From Synergistaceae bacterium UBA6083 (GTDB taxonomy: Bacteria > Synergistota > Synergistia > Synergistales > 79-D21): a DNA stretch of 64,000 nt. The stretch's first letter is position 1, and each line of letters opens with the position of its first letter. A program made the translations under genes and the position numbers. Under the pieces are notes generated by a model, which saw only the letters and a program-made list of their open reading frames with translations, did not search any database and was not told where the DNA came from. The stretch lies in the NCBI GenBank assembly GCA_002436015.1, contig DIXJ01000015.1, positions 164,314 through 228,313 on the forward strand. Reading direction: 5' to 3'. Below are positions 17,282 to 25,819 of this stretch, piece after piece.

Positions 17282-18442
17282 ATGACTGGTTTCATCAGTT
17301 TCTTCGCCATCGCCCTCGGGGTCTACGCCCTGACGAACGCCTACATCCTTTGGCGGGCTTTCCAGGGCCTGGCCGGACTGGGCACACCCGGCATTTTCGC
17401 CCGGTTGTTCCTCGTCCTCTGGATCCTGGCCTACCCGGTGGGACGCATTGCGGAAAGAACCCTTCCGTGGGCCGGCTTTTCCCGGTGCCTGGTCGTTTCG
17501 GGTTCCCTCTACCTGGGATTCATGGTCACCGCCCTGTTCCTTTTCCTGGCTTCCGACCTCGCCCTCCTGGCAGGGCGCCTGTTCCCGGCCCTCCCCCTGC
17601 TCGGGCACCACGGACCTGCCCCCTTCTCCCTCAGGCGAACCCTCCTCCTTGCCGTTACCGGCCTCTCGATCCTGGTCGTGAGCCTCGGAACGGTGAACTC
17701 CCTCTTCCCCAGGGTCAGGGAAGCGAAGATCGACCTGCAGGGAAGGGGCGGCACGCCGCTTCGCGTGGTTCTCTTCTCCGACCTCCACATGGGCCCGATC
17801 GTCGGCAACGGCCGCGTCCGCAAGCTGGTGAAGCAGGTCAACGCCCTCGAGCCGGACCTGGTCCTGCTGGTGGGCGACATCGTGGACGAGGACGTTTCCC
17901 GCCTTGCGGAGGAACGAATGGCCGAAGCCCTCAGGGAACTCTCCCCGCGCATTGGCAGCTTTGCGGTGACCGGCAACCACGAGTATTACGCCGGGGAGGA
18001 AGAGGCGGTATCCTATCTTGAGAGCGCGGGAATCCGGGTGCTTCGGGACGAGGCCGTCACCGTGGAGGACAGGCTCGTCATCGCGGGCCGCAAGGACCGG
18101 ACGGCAAGCCGTTTCGGGGAGAAACGCCTTCCCCTTGGCGAGATCCTCCGGGAGGCCCCGAGGGGCCTTCCCGTCCTGGCCATGGACCACCAGCCGAGAA
18201 ACCTGGAGGAAGCGGAGGCTGCGGGAGTGGAACTGCAGGTTTCGGGACACACGCACCACGGCCAGATCCTGCCCTTCAACCTGGTGACATCCAGGCTATA
18301 CGAGATCAGCCGGGGGTGGGGAGTCCGTGGAAAGACCCGGTTCCTCGTTTCGAGCGGGGTCGGGACCTGGGGGCCGCCCATGAGGACGAGCGCCGCCCCC
18401 GAAATCTGGCTCCTGGTGCTGGACTTCAGAGAAACCCCATGA
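17282..18442 (+). CDS. Membrane-anchored metallophosphoesterase (YkuE-like)
   Basis: A 386-aa protein with about four N-terminal membrane helices (residues 1-140) and a calcineurin-like phosphoesterase domain. The metal ligands are visible in order: FSDLHMG, VGDIVDED, TGNHEYYAG and SGHTHHGQ. Members of this group act on phospholipid head groups such as UDP-diacylglucosamine or on unknown phosphoesters at the membrane. The start follows gagaggacgg 13 bp after the EamA stop. Precise substrate cannot be assigned. Confidence 0.85.
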   Translation: MTGFISFFAIALGVYALTNAYILWRAFQGLAGLGTPGIFARLFLVLWILAYPVGRIAERTLPWAGFSRCLVVSGSLYLGFMVTALFLFLASDLALLAGRLFPALPLLGHHGPAPFSLRRTLLLAVTGLSILVVSLGTVNSLFPRVREAKIDLQGRGGTPLRVVLFSDLHMGPIVGNGRVRKLVKQVNALEPDLVLLVGDIVDEDVSRLAEERMAEALRELSPRIGSFAVTGNHEYYAGEEEAVSYLESAGIRVLRDEAVTVEDRLVIAGRKDRTASRFGEKRLPLGEILREAPRGLPVLAMDHQPRNLEEAEAAGVELQVSGHTHHGQILPFNLVTSRLYEISRGWGVRGKTRFLVSSGVGTWGPPMRTSAAPEIWLLVLDFRETP

Positions 18443-18472
18443 TCGCCGATCATTCTTGAGGGAGGGGTCTTC

Positions 18473-18679
18473 ATGGAAAGCCTGTACCTTCTTTTCCGGG
18501 TTTCCGGTGCCGCAGCGGTCTTCTTCCTGCTGACCGCCGCGGCAAGCGGATACTGGGGATCGAAGCTCCGCCGGGTCATGAGTCCACAGGCCGTGATGAA
18601 ACTCCACAGGGGACTCGGCCTGGCCGGGGTCCTGTCAGGTGCCGTCCACGGGCTGGTCTACTGGCTCTTCCTCAGCTAG
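18473..18679 (+). CDS. Tiny two-helix membrane protein with an HX13H motif
   Basis: A 68-aa protein with a good ribosome binding site (gggaggggtc) and two predicted membrane helices (residues 10-30 and 45-67). The second region reads LHRGLGLAGVLSGAVHGL, with two histidines 14 apart, the spacing of heme-ligating histidines in ferric reductase and cytochrome b-type membrane domains. It sits 30 bp after the phosphoesterase and 16 bp before an EamA gene, so it is probably co-transcribed. Heme binding is a hypothesis; dimerisation would be needed to complete a heme site. Confidence 0.65.
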   Translation: MESLYLLFRVSGAAAVFFLLTAAASGYWGSKLRRVMSPQAVMKLHRGLGLAGVLSGAVHGLVYWLFLS

Positions 18680-18694
18680 GGAAACGGACCTGGC

Positions 18695-19615
18695 ATGAGG
18701 AAAACCACCCTGGTCCCACTCGCATTCATTTCTCTCCTCGCCTTCTGGGGCCCGGGATTTTTGGCCATACGAATCGGCCTGGAGGGCTTTCCCCCGCTGC
18801 TCTTCATGGCCGCCCGCTTCCTGCTGGCCGGTTCGATCCTCATGGCCTTCCTGCTGGCGAAAAAGACCCCCCTGCCGACGGCGCGGCAATGGCCTTCCGT
18901 CTGCCTTGAAGCCTTGCTCCTGATGGTGGGTGGCGGGGGAGGCGTGGCCTATGCCCAGCTTTCAGTGGGATCGGGCCTTGCCGCGGTGGGCATCGCCACC
19001 GTCCCCATCTGGGCCGCCCTCTTTACCGGGCTGTTCGGGCAATGGCCGAGCCGGGCCGAGTGGATCGGCATCACGATCGGTTTTGGGGGCGTCCTGTTCC
19101 TGGGTCTTCGGGGGGAACTGCGGGCCGATCCCCGCGGAGCCCTTCTGCTCCTGTCAAGCTCCCTGGCCTGGGCGCTCGGGTCCATCCTGAGCCGCCGACT
19201 TCCCCTTCCCCGGGGAGCCATGGCGGCCGCCTCCGAGATGCTGGCCGGCGGCCTCATGATGGCCCTGCTGGGGACCGTGATGGGGGAAAGGATTCCAACC
19301 CTGCCGCCCCTGCGCTCCCTCGCGGGTCTCCTCTACATCTCCATTCCGGGCTCAGTCATCGCATTCAGCGCCTACCTCTATCTCCTCGAGAACGTGCGTC
19401 CCGCCCTGGCGACAAGCTACACCTACATCAACCCCGCCATCGCCCTGGCCCTGGGAGTCTTCCTTGCCGGCGAAACCGTCACACCGGCCGAACTGGCAGC
19501 CGTAGCGGCCATCCTTTGCGGAGTGGCCGTGATCGTCCTCAGCAGTCGAGATAGAGGGCCATCTCCATCGGGGTCGGGACCTCGAGCACGCGACGTGCCT
19601 CCAGCCGCTTCATAG
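18695..19615 (+). CDS. EamA/DMT family transporter (RhaT/YedA-like)
   Basis: A ten-helix transporter of 306 aa with two EamA repeats: SLLAFWGPGFLAIRIGL at the start and an end repeat with SYTYINPAIALALGVFLAGETVT (split around residues 245-270), the signature of amino-acid/metabolite exporters such as YedA. It is only distantly related to the other EamA proteins in this window. Its last 77 bp overlap the end of glnA on the opposite strand. Confidence 0.85.
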   Translation: MRKTTLVPLAFISLLAFWGPGFLAIRIGLEGFPPLLFMAARFLLAGSILMAFLLAKKTPLPTARQWPSVCLEALLLMVGGGGGVAYAQLSVGSGLAAVGIATVPIWAALFTGLFGQWPSRAEWIGITIGFGGVLFLGLRGELRADPRGALLLLSSSLAWALGSILSRRLPLPRGAMAAASEMLAGGLMMALLGTVMGERIPTLPPLRSLAGLLYISIPGSVIAFSAYLYLLENVRPALATSYTYINPAIALALGVFLAGETVTPAELAAVAAILCGVAVIVLSSRDRGPSPSGSGPRARDVPPAAS

Positions 19616-20963
19616 AAACCCAGTTTTCCAGGAGAGATTCGGGAAACACGCCCCCCGCCAGCAGGAAATCGTGATCCCGCTCCAGGGCGTCGAGCGCTTC
19701 GTCAAGGCTGGAAGGGAGAAGTTCCAGCGATCCGTCGGCCACTTCGTAGACGTTCCGCTCGAGCGGCCCAAAGCCTGCCCCAATGGGATCAATCCCCCGG
19801 GCAATGCCGTCCATCCCTGCCGCAAGCAGGGCCGCGTAGAGGAGATAGGGGTTGCAGGAGGCATCGCTGGAACGGAACTCGAAACGGCGATCCTCCGGGG
19901 CTTTTGCGTAACCCGGTATGCGGATGACGGCAGACCGGTTGCCCATGGCGAAAGCGACGGCAATGGGTGCCTCGTATCCTTTGACCAGCCGGCGGTAGGA
20001 ATTGGTTCCCGGGCTTGCCAGGCCGGAGAGGGCTGCCGTGTGGGTGAGGATCCCACCCATGAAGTGGAGGGCGGTCTCCGAAAGGCCCGCGTAAGCGTTC
20101 CCGAGTCCCGCGAAAAGGGGCTCCCCTGCCTTGAAGAGCTGCATGTGGACGTGCATGCCGTTGCCGGCCTCCCCGAAAAACGGCTTGGGCATGAAGGTCG
20201 CGACTTTTCCCCAGGCCCGGGCGAGGTTTTTCACGACGTACTTGACCAGCATCGTCCCGTCCCCCAGGCGCGCCGCATCGTCCGGGACCACCTCGATCTC
20301 GTGCTGCCCCGGCCCGCCCACTTCGTGATGGTGGTACTTGACCGCGATTCCCAGTTTCTCGAGAGCGGCGGACATGGCCGCGCGAAGGTCCCGGTTGAGG
20401 TCCTGGGGAGCATCGGCATGGTACCCGCCCTTTCGGGGGACGCGCACGCCCAGTCGCCCGGCCTCGTCGTGGGTGTGCCACTCCGCCTGGGACGCATCGA
20501 GGGTAAATCCCGAGGCCTGCATGTCATTCCTGTAGCTCACGCTGTCCAGGATGTAAAACTCGAACTCGGGCCCGATGACGAAACGGTCTGCGATCCCTTC
20601 CGACTCCATGCGGTCGAGCGCCTTTTGCAGGACCACCCGGGAATCCCCGGGATACGGGACAAACCCTTCCGGACGAATCTCGTGGACCGTCCCCAGGAAA
20701 GAAAGGGTCGGCGTTTCCCAGAACGGGTCGCGAAAACCCGTCGACCATTCCGGGATGAAGACCATGTCGCTCGATTCGACTCGCGCATAACCGTAATTCG
20801 ACCCGTCAAAGCCAAAACCGTTCCGGAAGAGCTTCTCGGTCATCCTGGATGCGGGGACGCTCAGGTGCTTCCAGCGCCCGGACAGTCCGGTTACCTTGAA
20901 ATCCAGCGTTTCAATCTGCTCGGACTTGACCCTTTCCACCAGTTCGCGGTAGCTTGAAAACAT
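19539..20963 (-). CDS. glnA: Type I glutamine synthetase
   Basis: ATP-dependent glutamate-ammonia ligase, 474 aa. The N-terminal beta-grasp domain (FKVTGLSGRWKHLSVP, GFGFDGSNYGY) is followed by the catalytic domain with IGPEFEFYIL, the metal/substrate segment YHHHEVGGPGQHEIE, GNGMHVHMQL, NSYRRLVKGYEAP, NRSAVIRIP and RRFEFRSSDASCNPYL. The expected adenylylation segment (NLYDLP in enteric enzymes) reads NVYEVA, so regulation by adenylylation is uncertain. ATG 20963 follows taagggggtc. The 3' end overlaps the convergent EamA gene by 77 bp. Confidence 0.93.
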   Translation of the reverse strand: MFSSYRELVERVKSEQIETLDFKVTGLSGRWKHLSVPASRMTEKLFRNGFGFDGSNYGYARVESSDMVFIPEWSTGFRDPFWETPTLSFLGTVHEIRPEGFVPYPGDSRVVLQKALDRMESEGIADRFVIGPEFEFYILDSVSYRNDMQASGFTLDASQAEWHTHDEAGRLGVRVPRKGGYHADAPQDLNRDLRAAMSAALEKLGIAVKYHHHEVGGPGQHEIEVVPDDAARLGDGTMLVKYVVKNLARAWGKVATFMPKPFFGEAGNGMHVHMQLFKAGEPLFAGLGNAYAGLSETALHFMGGILTHTAALSGLASPGTNSYRRLVKGYEAPIAVAFAMGNRSAVIRIPGYAKAPEDRRFEFRSSDASCNPYLLYAALLAAGMDGIARGIDPIGAGFGPLERNVYEVADGSLELLPSSLDEALDALERDHDFLLAGGVFPESLLENWVSMKRLEARRVLEVPTPMEMALYLDC

Positions 20964-21103
20964 GAGAAGACCCCCTTATTAAACAAACGTTGACTCGATC
21001 TCCGTCTACTTTACACGATCCACCCGGGGGATTGATTAACCACGGGGGTTCCATGAGGCATAATGGAGAGGCTTTTTGAAAAAAGGAAGGAGTGGTTGTT
21101 TCC

Positions 21104-22756
21104 ATGTTCAGGAACACCCCGGAAGACATCTATGCCCTCATGCTCGACCTGGTCAAAATAGGGAGCTTTTCCGCCACTGCGGGGGAAAAGGTTTGCGCGG
21201 ACCGCATCTGCGAGCACCTTTCCACGCTTTCGGCCTTCAGGAAGCACCCGGAAGACCTGAAGCAGGTACCGCTTCCAGCCAGTCCTTACGGCAGCGTGGC
21301 CGTCGTAGCCCTCGTCCGCGCGGAACCCCCGACGAACCGGACCGTTATCCTGGAGGGGCATTTCGACGTCGTGGACATCGAGGTCTACGGCCCCCTGAAG
21401 GACGTCGCCCTGGACCCCGAGGAATGCACGAGGCGCATGGGCGAGATGCCGCTGCCCGAGGAAGCCAGGGCAGACCTTGACTCGGGGAACTACCTGTTCG
21501 GGCGGGGCGTCATGGACATGAAGTTCGGCATCGCCATGGCCATGGCCCTCCTGGCGGAAGCCTCGGAAACCCCGGAGGCCTTCGGGGTCAACCTGATGCT
21601 GGTTGCGGTACCCGACGAGGAGAACAACTCCGGGGGAATGAGGGCGGCCGTCGGCTCCCTGGCCCGGGCACAGGAAGAGGGACTCGACCTCGTGGGCTGC
21701 ATCATGGTCGAACCCTCGGATCCCGGCTACACAGGCGGGAACGGCCGCGTGGTCTCATATGGCGCCGTGGGCAAGATCATGCCCTTCGTCCTGGTCATGG
21801 GAAAGGAAGCCCACGGGTCGGAGTATTTCGACGGGATCAACGCCAACCTGGCCATGGCACACCTGAACCTGCTCCTGGAGGGAAACCCGGACCTGGCGGA
21901 CGTAGGCGGGGAGGAAAATTATCCCCCCATGGTCTGCCTCAAGCAAAAAGACCTGCGGGAGGCCTACTCCATCACCCTGCCGGAGCGGGCCGTGGCCTAC
22001 TACAGCCTGATCACCATCCGGCACACCCCCGAATCCCTCCTGGAGCAGGTCGACGCGGCCGCCGCGGAAGCCCTCAGGCGAACGGCGGAACACCTTGACA
22101 GGAGCAAGGCGGTCTTTGCCGAGCGGGCACACCTGCCCGCCTGGCCTCCCACTCCCACGGGACGGGTCGTGCGCTACGCAAACCTCTTCGAGAAGGCAAA
22201 GGCTGTTTTCAAGGGCAACCTGGACTCCCACCTGGCCGCCTTCCTGGCCGAGCTTCCCGGTTCCATGGACGAAAGGGAAAAAGGCATCGCCCTGGTGAAC
22301 GAGGTCCTGACGATTTCCGGGGAAAAAGGCCCCCTGGCCGTCACGGGATTCATGCCGCCTTTCTATCCCCACCGGACCAATTTCCGTTCCTCGGAAAAGG
22401 AGAAGGCCTTCGCCGCCGTCGGGGATGCCATCGTCGAGGAAGCCAGGACCCGCTTCGGCGAGGTGCTGCACAAGAACGAGCATTTCGGCGGGATCTCGGA
22501 CCTGAGCTACCTGGGCTTCCAGGGCGATCCCGCGGAACTGGACGCCCTGCGCAAGAATCTTCCCGGGTGGGGAACCCTTTACGACCTCCCGGTGGAGGAC
22601 CTGCTCGACCTCGACATCCCCGCCCTGAACATCGGTCCCTCGGGTAAGGACGCCCACAAGATGACCGAACGGATCGAACTGGGGTATTCCCTCAAGGTCG
22701 CCCCCGAACTGCTCCGTTCGGCCGTCCGGATGCTCGGTGCCGGTAAGGCTAATTGA
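21104..22756 (+). CDS. rocB: M20 family peptidase, RocB-like
   Basis: Zinc metallopeptidase of about 550 aa in the M20 family, closest by layout to RocB proteins linked with arginine use. Metal-site phrases are visible: LEGHFDVVD, GRGVMDMKFG, PDEENNSGG (catalytic Glu and ligand), and a C-terminal IGPSGKDAHKMTERIE. It is longer than ordinary M20 dipeptidases because of the inserted lid region. ATG 21104 is 12 nt after ggaaggag; GTG 21092 is in frame but directly abuts that site. It forms a unit with the M3 peptidase 17 bp downstream. Confidence 0.83.
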   Translation: MFRNTPEDIYALMLDLVKIGSFSATAGEKVCADRICEHLSTLSAFRKHPEDLKQVPLPASPYGSVAVVALVRAEPPTNRTVILEGHFDVVDIEVYGPLKDVALDPEECTRRMGEMPLPEEARADLDSGNYLFGRGVMDMKFGIAMAMALLAEASETPEAFGVNLMLVAVPDEENNSGGMRAAVGSLARAQEEGLDLVGCIMVEPSDPGYTGGNGRVVSYGAVGKIMPFVLVMGKEAHGSEYFDGINANLAMAHLNLLLEGNPDLADVGGEENYPPMVCLKQKDLREAYSITLPERAVAYYSLITIRHTPESLLEQVDAAAAEALRRTAEHLDRSKAVFAERAHLPAWPPTPTGRVVRYANLFEKAKAVFKGNLDSHLAAFLAELPGSMDEREKGIALVNEVLTISGEKGPLAVTGFMPPFYPHRTNFRSSEKEKAFAAVGDAIVEEARTRFGEVLHKNEHFGGISDLSYLGFQGDPAELDALRKNLPGWGTLYDLPVEDLLDLDIPALNIGPSGKDAHKMTERIELGYSLKVAPELLRSAVRMLGAGKAN

Positions 22757-22773
22757 AGGGACGGAACGGGACG

Positions 22774-24492
22774 ATGAACGGAAAACCGTTGTTCGACAGC
22801 CTTCCCGCGAAAGCCGAAGACCTCTTCGACTGGAAATGGGGCCAGGTGGAACCGTATTACGCGGAACTCCGCCAACGCCCCCTCGACACCGGGTCCATGG
22901 CCGGGTGGATGACCGACTGGACCCGGGTTTCCTCCCTCGTGGGGGAAGCCCTGGAAAAGCTGCACGTGGCCACGACGAGGGACACTTCCGATGCGGCGCT
23001 CGAGCACCGCTACCATGCCTTCATGGAAGAACTGCTCCCCCCCCTTGAGGCTGCCGAACAGGACCTTCGCAAGCGCCTGCTGGAATCGGGCTACGAGACC
23101 GCGGACCTGCGGGTTCCCCTCAAGGGGCTGAAGGCTGACGCAGAGCTCTACCGCGAGAAAAACGTTCCCCTCCTGGTGGAAGAACAGAAGCTTGACTCGG
23201 AGTACTCCCGGATCATCGGGACCCAGTCGGTGCTGTGGAAAGGCGATGAAAAGACACTCCAGCAGATGCAGCCCCTCTACCAGGAAACCGACCGGGACGT
23301 CCGGGAATCGGCCTGGCGGCTCGTGGCCGAAAGACAGCTTGCCGACCGGGAGGCTATCGGCGAACTCTGGGGACGGTTCCTCGACCTCCGGCTTCAAGTC
23401 TCGAAGAACGCCGGGTACCCCAACTACCGGGATTACCGCTGGCAGGCCCTGCACCGCTTCGACTACACGCCATCGGATTGCCGGGCTTTCCGGGACGCCA
23501 TCGAGTCGGAAGTCGTCCCGGCTGCCGAAACTCTCCACGCCGCCCGCAGGAAAAAACTGGGCGTCGACTCCCTGCGCCCCTGGGACCTGTCGGTGGATCC
23601 TCTCCTGCGGCCTCCCCTGAGGCCCTATTCCGGGGGGGGAGCCCTCGAAGCCGGGGTCCAGTCGGTCTTCGACACGCTCGATCCCGAGCTGGGGTCCGCC
23701 TTCAGGCAAATGCGGGAACGGGGATCACTCGACCTGGAAAGCCGCAAGGGGAAGGCCCCGGGCGGCTACTGCACCTTTTTCCCCGTCGAGGGAAAACCGT
23801 TTATTTTCATGAACGGCGTGGGCCTGCACGACGATGTGCAAACCCTTCTCCACGAGTCCGGGCACGCCTTTCATTTCATGGAAACCGCCCGATGGCCGTG
23901 GAGCCTCCAGTGGAACGTGGGGGTGGAGTTCGCGGAGGTGGCCTCCATGGCCATGGAACTGCTCGCCCTGCCCTTCCTGCCGGCCGGGAAGGGAGGATTC
24001 TACAAGGCCGAGGACGCGGAAAGGGCCCTGTCGGAGCACCTGGAAAGCGTCATCACTCTCTGGCCCTACATCGCTCTCGTCGACGCCTTCCAGCACTGGG
24101 TCTACGACCATCCCGGCGAAGCGCGCTCCCCGGAGGCCTGCGACTCCGAGTGGGAAAGCCTCTGGTGCCGCTTCATGCCCGGCATCGACACCAGCGGCCT
24201 GGAGGATGTCGTGAAAACGGGATGGCAAAGGAAGCTGCACATCCACCAGATCCCCTTCTACTACATCGAGTACGGCATGGCACAGCTCGGGTCCGTCCAG
24301 ATATGGAAAAACTCCCTGCAAGACCGCAAGGGGGCGCTGGCAGCCTACCGAAGGGCTCTCTCCATGGGCGGGACAGCCAGCCTGCCGGACCTTTACGCCG
24401 CGGCCGGGGCACGTTTCTCCTTCGACCGACCCGCATTGAAGGAAGCGGTGGATCTTGTCGTGGGTACTCTTCGAGACCGCGGGACAATTTGA
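22774..24492 (+). CDS. pepF: M3 family oligoendopeptidase (PepF-like)
   Basis: Cytoplasmic zinc oligopeptidase of 572 aa. The thermolysin-type site LLHESGHAFHF places His360, Glu361 and His364, with the third ligand Glu in VEFAEVASMAMELLA about 25 residues later. The C-terminal IPFYYIEYGMAQLGSVQIW is typical of PepF-like M3 enzymes. It hydrolyses short peptides and fits an amino-acid-fermenting lifestyle. ATG 22774 follows ggaacggga; an in-frame ATG 21 bp earlier lacks a site. Confidence 0.9.
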   Translation: MNGKPLFDSLPAKAEDLFDWKWGQVEPYYAELRQRPLDTGSMAGWMTDWTRVSSLVGEALEKLHVATTRDTSDAALEHRYHAFMEELLPPLEAAEQDLRKRLLESGYETADLRVPLKGLKADAELYREKNVPLLVEEQKLDSEYSRIIGTQSVLWKGDEKTLQQMQPLYQETDRDVRESAWRLVAERQLADREAIGELWGRFLDLRLQVSKNAGYPNYRDYRWQALHRFDYTPSDCRAFRDAIESEVVPAAETLHAARRKKLGVDSLRPWDLSVDPLLRPPLRPYSGGGALEAGVQSVFDTLDPELGSAFRQMRERGSLDLESRKGKAPGGYCTFFPVEGKPFIFMNGVGLHDDVQTLLHESGHAFHFMETARWPWSLQWNVGVEFAEVASMAMELLALPFLPAGKGGFYKAEDAERALSEHLESVITLWPYIALVDAFQHWVYDHPGEARSPEACDSEWESLWCRFMPGIDTSGLEDVVKTGWQRKLHIHQIPFYYIEYGMAQLGSVQIWKNSLQDRKGALAAYRRALSMGGTASLPDLYAAAGARFSFDRPALKEAVDLVVGTLRDRGTI

Positions 24493-24517
24493 CGGGGAAA
24501 GTTTTAAGGCCTATCCT
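24489..24517 (+). promoter_or_regulatory. Candidate sigma-70 promoter for the aminotransferase-like gene
   Basis: TTGACG at 24489-24494 and TATCCT at 24512-24517, 17 bp apart, overlap the last bases of the M3 peptidase gene and precede an AT-rich leader of about 65 bp. This supports a separate transcript for the downstream pair. Confidence 0.45.
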
Positions 24518-24583
24518 TTTATTGTATGTAATTCGACCAATTTGGATTTCTTGGGGGACCTGCCCCAAAAGGAGATGGAGAGA

Positions 24584-25816
24584 ATGGTTTTTGACGACAA
24601 GACGTGCGCACGCTGCCGGGAGGACTTCCCGGCCCTGGCCCGGACCCATAACGGATATCCCCTGGCCTACCTTGACGGCCCCGGCGGAACGCAGGTCCCG
24701 CAAAAGGTGATCGATGCCGTCTCCTGGTACTACAAGACCTGCAACTCCAACACCCACGGAATGTTCATCACGACGAACGAATCCGACGCGGCCATCCAGG
24801 AAACCCGCGAAGCCGTTGCGGCCTTCCTGGGAGCCCCGGACTGGAGCTGCATCTCCTTCGGCCACAACATGACGACCCTGAACTTCTCCCTGAGCCACGC
24901 CCTGGTTCGCGAAATGGCCCCGGGAGACGAGATCGTCATCACGGAGCTCGACCACGAGGCCAACCGTGGTCCCTGGCTGCACCTTGTCGAGCGGGGCATC
25001 GTCGTGAAGGAAGTGAAGCTGCTTCCCACCGGCCGCCTGGACTATGACGACATGGCCGCAAAGATCACCCGGAAAACCCGGCTTGTCGCCATCGGCTTTT
25101 CCTCGAATGCCCTCGGCACGATCAACGACATCGCGGAAGCGAGACGCCTTTCTAAGGCCGTCGGGGCCTGGCTCCTGGTGGACGCCGTCCACTACGCCCC
25201 CCATTTCCCGCTGGACGTGGCGGCCCTCGACGTCGACTTCCTGCTCTGCTCGGCCTACAAGTTCTACGCGCCCCACATCGGCATCCTCTACTCACGGCCC
25301 GGCCTTCTGGATTCCCTCACCCCCGACCGGCTTCGCACGCAGGACAACGTGGCCCCGTTCAAGATCGAGACCGGCACAATGAACCACGCTGCCATCGTGG
25401 GCGTGAAAGCCGGCATCGAGTACATCGCCTCCTGGGGCGAAGGACCGGACCTCCGGAGCCGCGTCGTCTCGGGGATGTCGGCCATCGCTGCGTACGAGCA
25501 CGGCCTGGCCTCCGAGTACTACGAAAAGGTGAAGGCCATCCCCGGCGTGACGGCCTGGGGAACGGACTTCTCCAGCACCCACCGGGCACCCACCGTTTCG
25601 ATCACGATCGACGGCGTGCACCCCGCGGAAGCGGCAAAGGCGCTCGGGGAGAAGGGCATTCTCGTCTGGGACGGTGATTTTTACGCCGTCCGGGCGATCG
25701 AGGTCCTGGGCCTGGCTCCCTCCGGCGGCGTCATCCGAGTCGGCTTCTCGATGTACAACAACCGGGAGGAAATGGCCCGCCTGCTCGAGGAAATCCACCG
25801 CCTGGCGAAGGGATAG
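24584..25816 (+). CDS. Class V aminotransferase-fold enzyme (cysteine desulfurase-like)
   Basis: PLP enzyme of 410 aa from the cysteine desulfurase-like subgroup of the class V aminotransferases. Visible features are YLDGPGGTQVP at the start, SFGHNMTTLNFSLS for cofactor phosphate contacts, ITELDHEANRGPW, the PLP-Asp segment LLVDAVHYAPHFPLD, and the Schiff-base lysine in CSAYKFYAPHIG. It is not IscS/NifS: no IscU neighbour and no mobile-loop cysteine motif. ATG 24584 was chosen over ATG 24575, which crowds aaaaggag. It ends 3 bp before the homoserine dehydrogenase-like gene and may act on the same amino acid pathway. Confidence 0.8.
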   Translation: MVFDDKTCARCREDFPALARTHNGYPLAYLDGPGGTQVPQKVIDAVSWYYKTCNSNTHGMFITTNESDAAIQETREAVAAFLGAPDWSCISFGHNMTTLNFSLSHALVREMAPGDEIVITELDHEANRGPWLHLVERGIVVKEVKLLPTGRLDYDDMAAKITRKTRLVAIGFSSNALGTINDIAEARRLSKAVGAWLLVDAVHYAPHFPLDVAALDVDFLLCSAYKFYAPHIGILYSRPGLLDSLTPDRLRTQDNVAPFKIETGTMNHAAIVGVKAGIEYIASWGEGPDLRSRVVSGMSAIAAYEHGLASEYYEKVKAIPGVTAWGTDFSSTHRAPTVSITIDGVHPAEAAKALGEKGILVWDGDFYAVRAIEVLGLAPSGGVIRVGFSMYNNREEMARLLEEIHRLAKG

Positions 25817-25819
25817 CCC

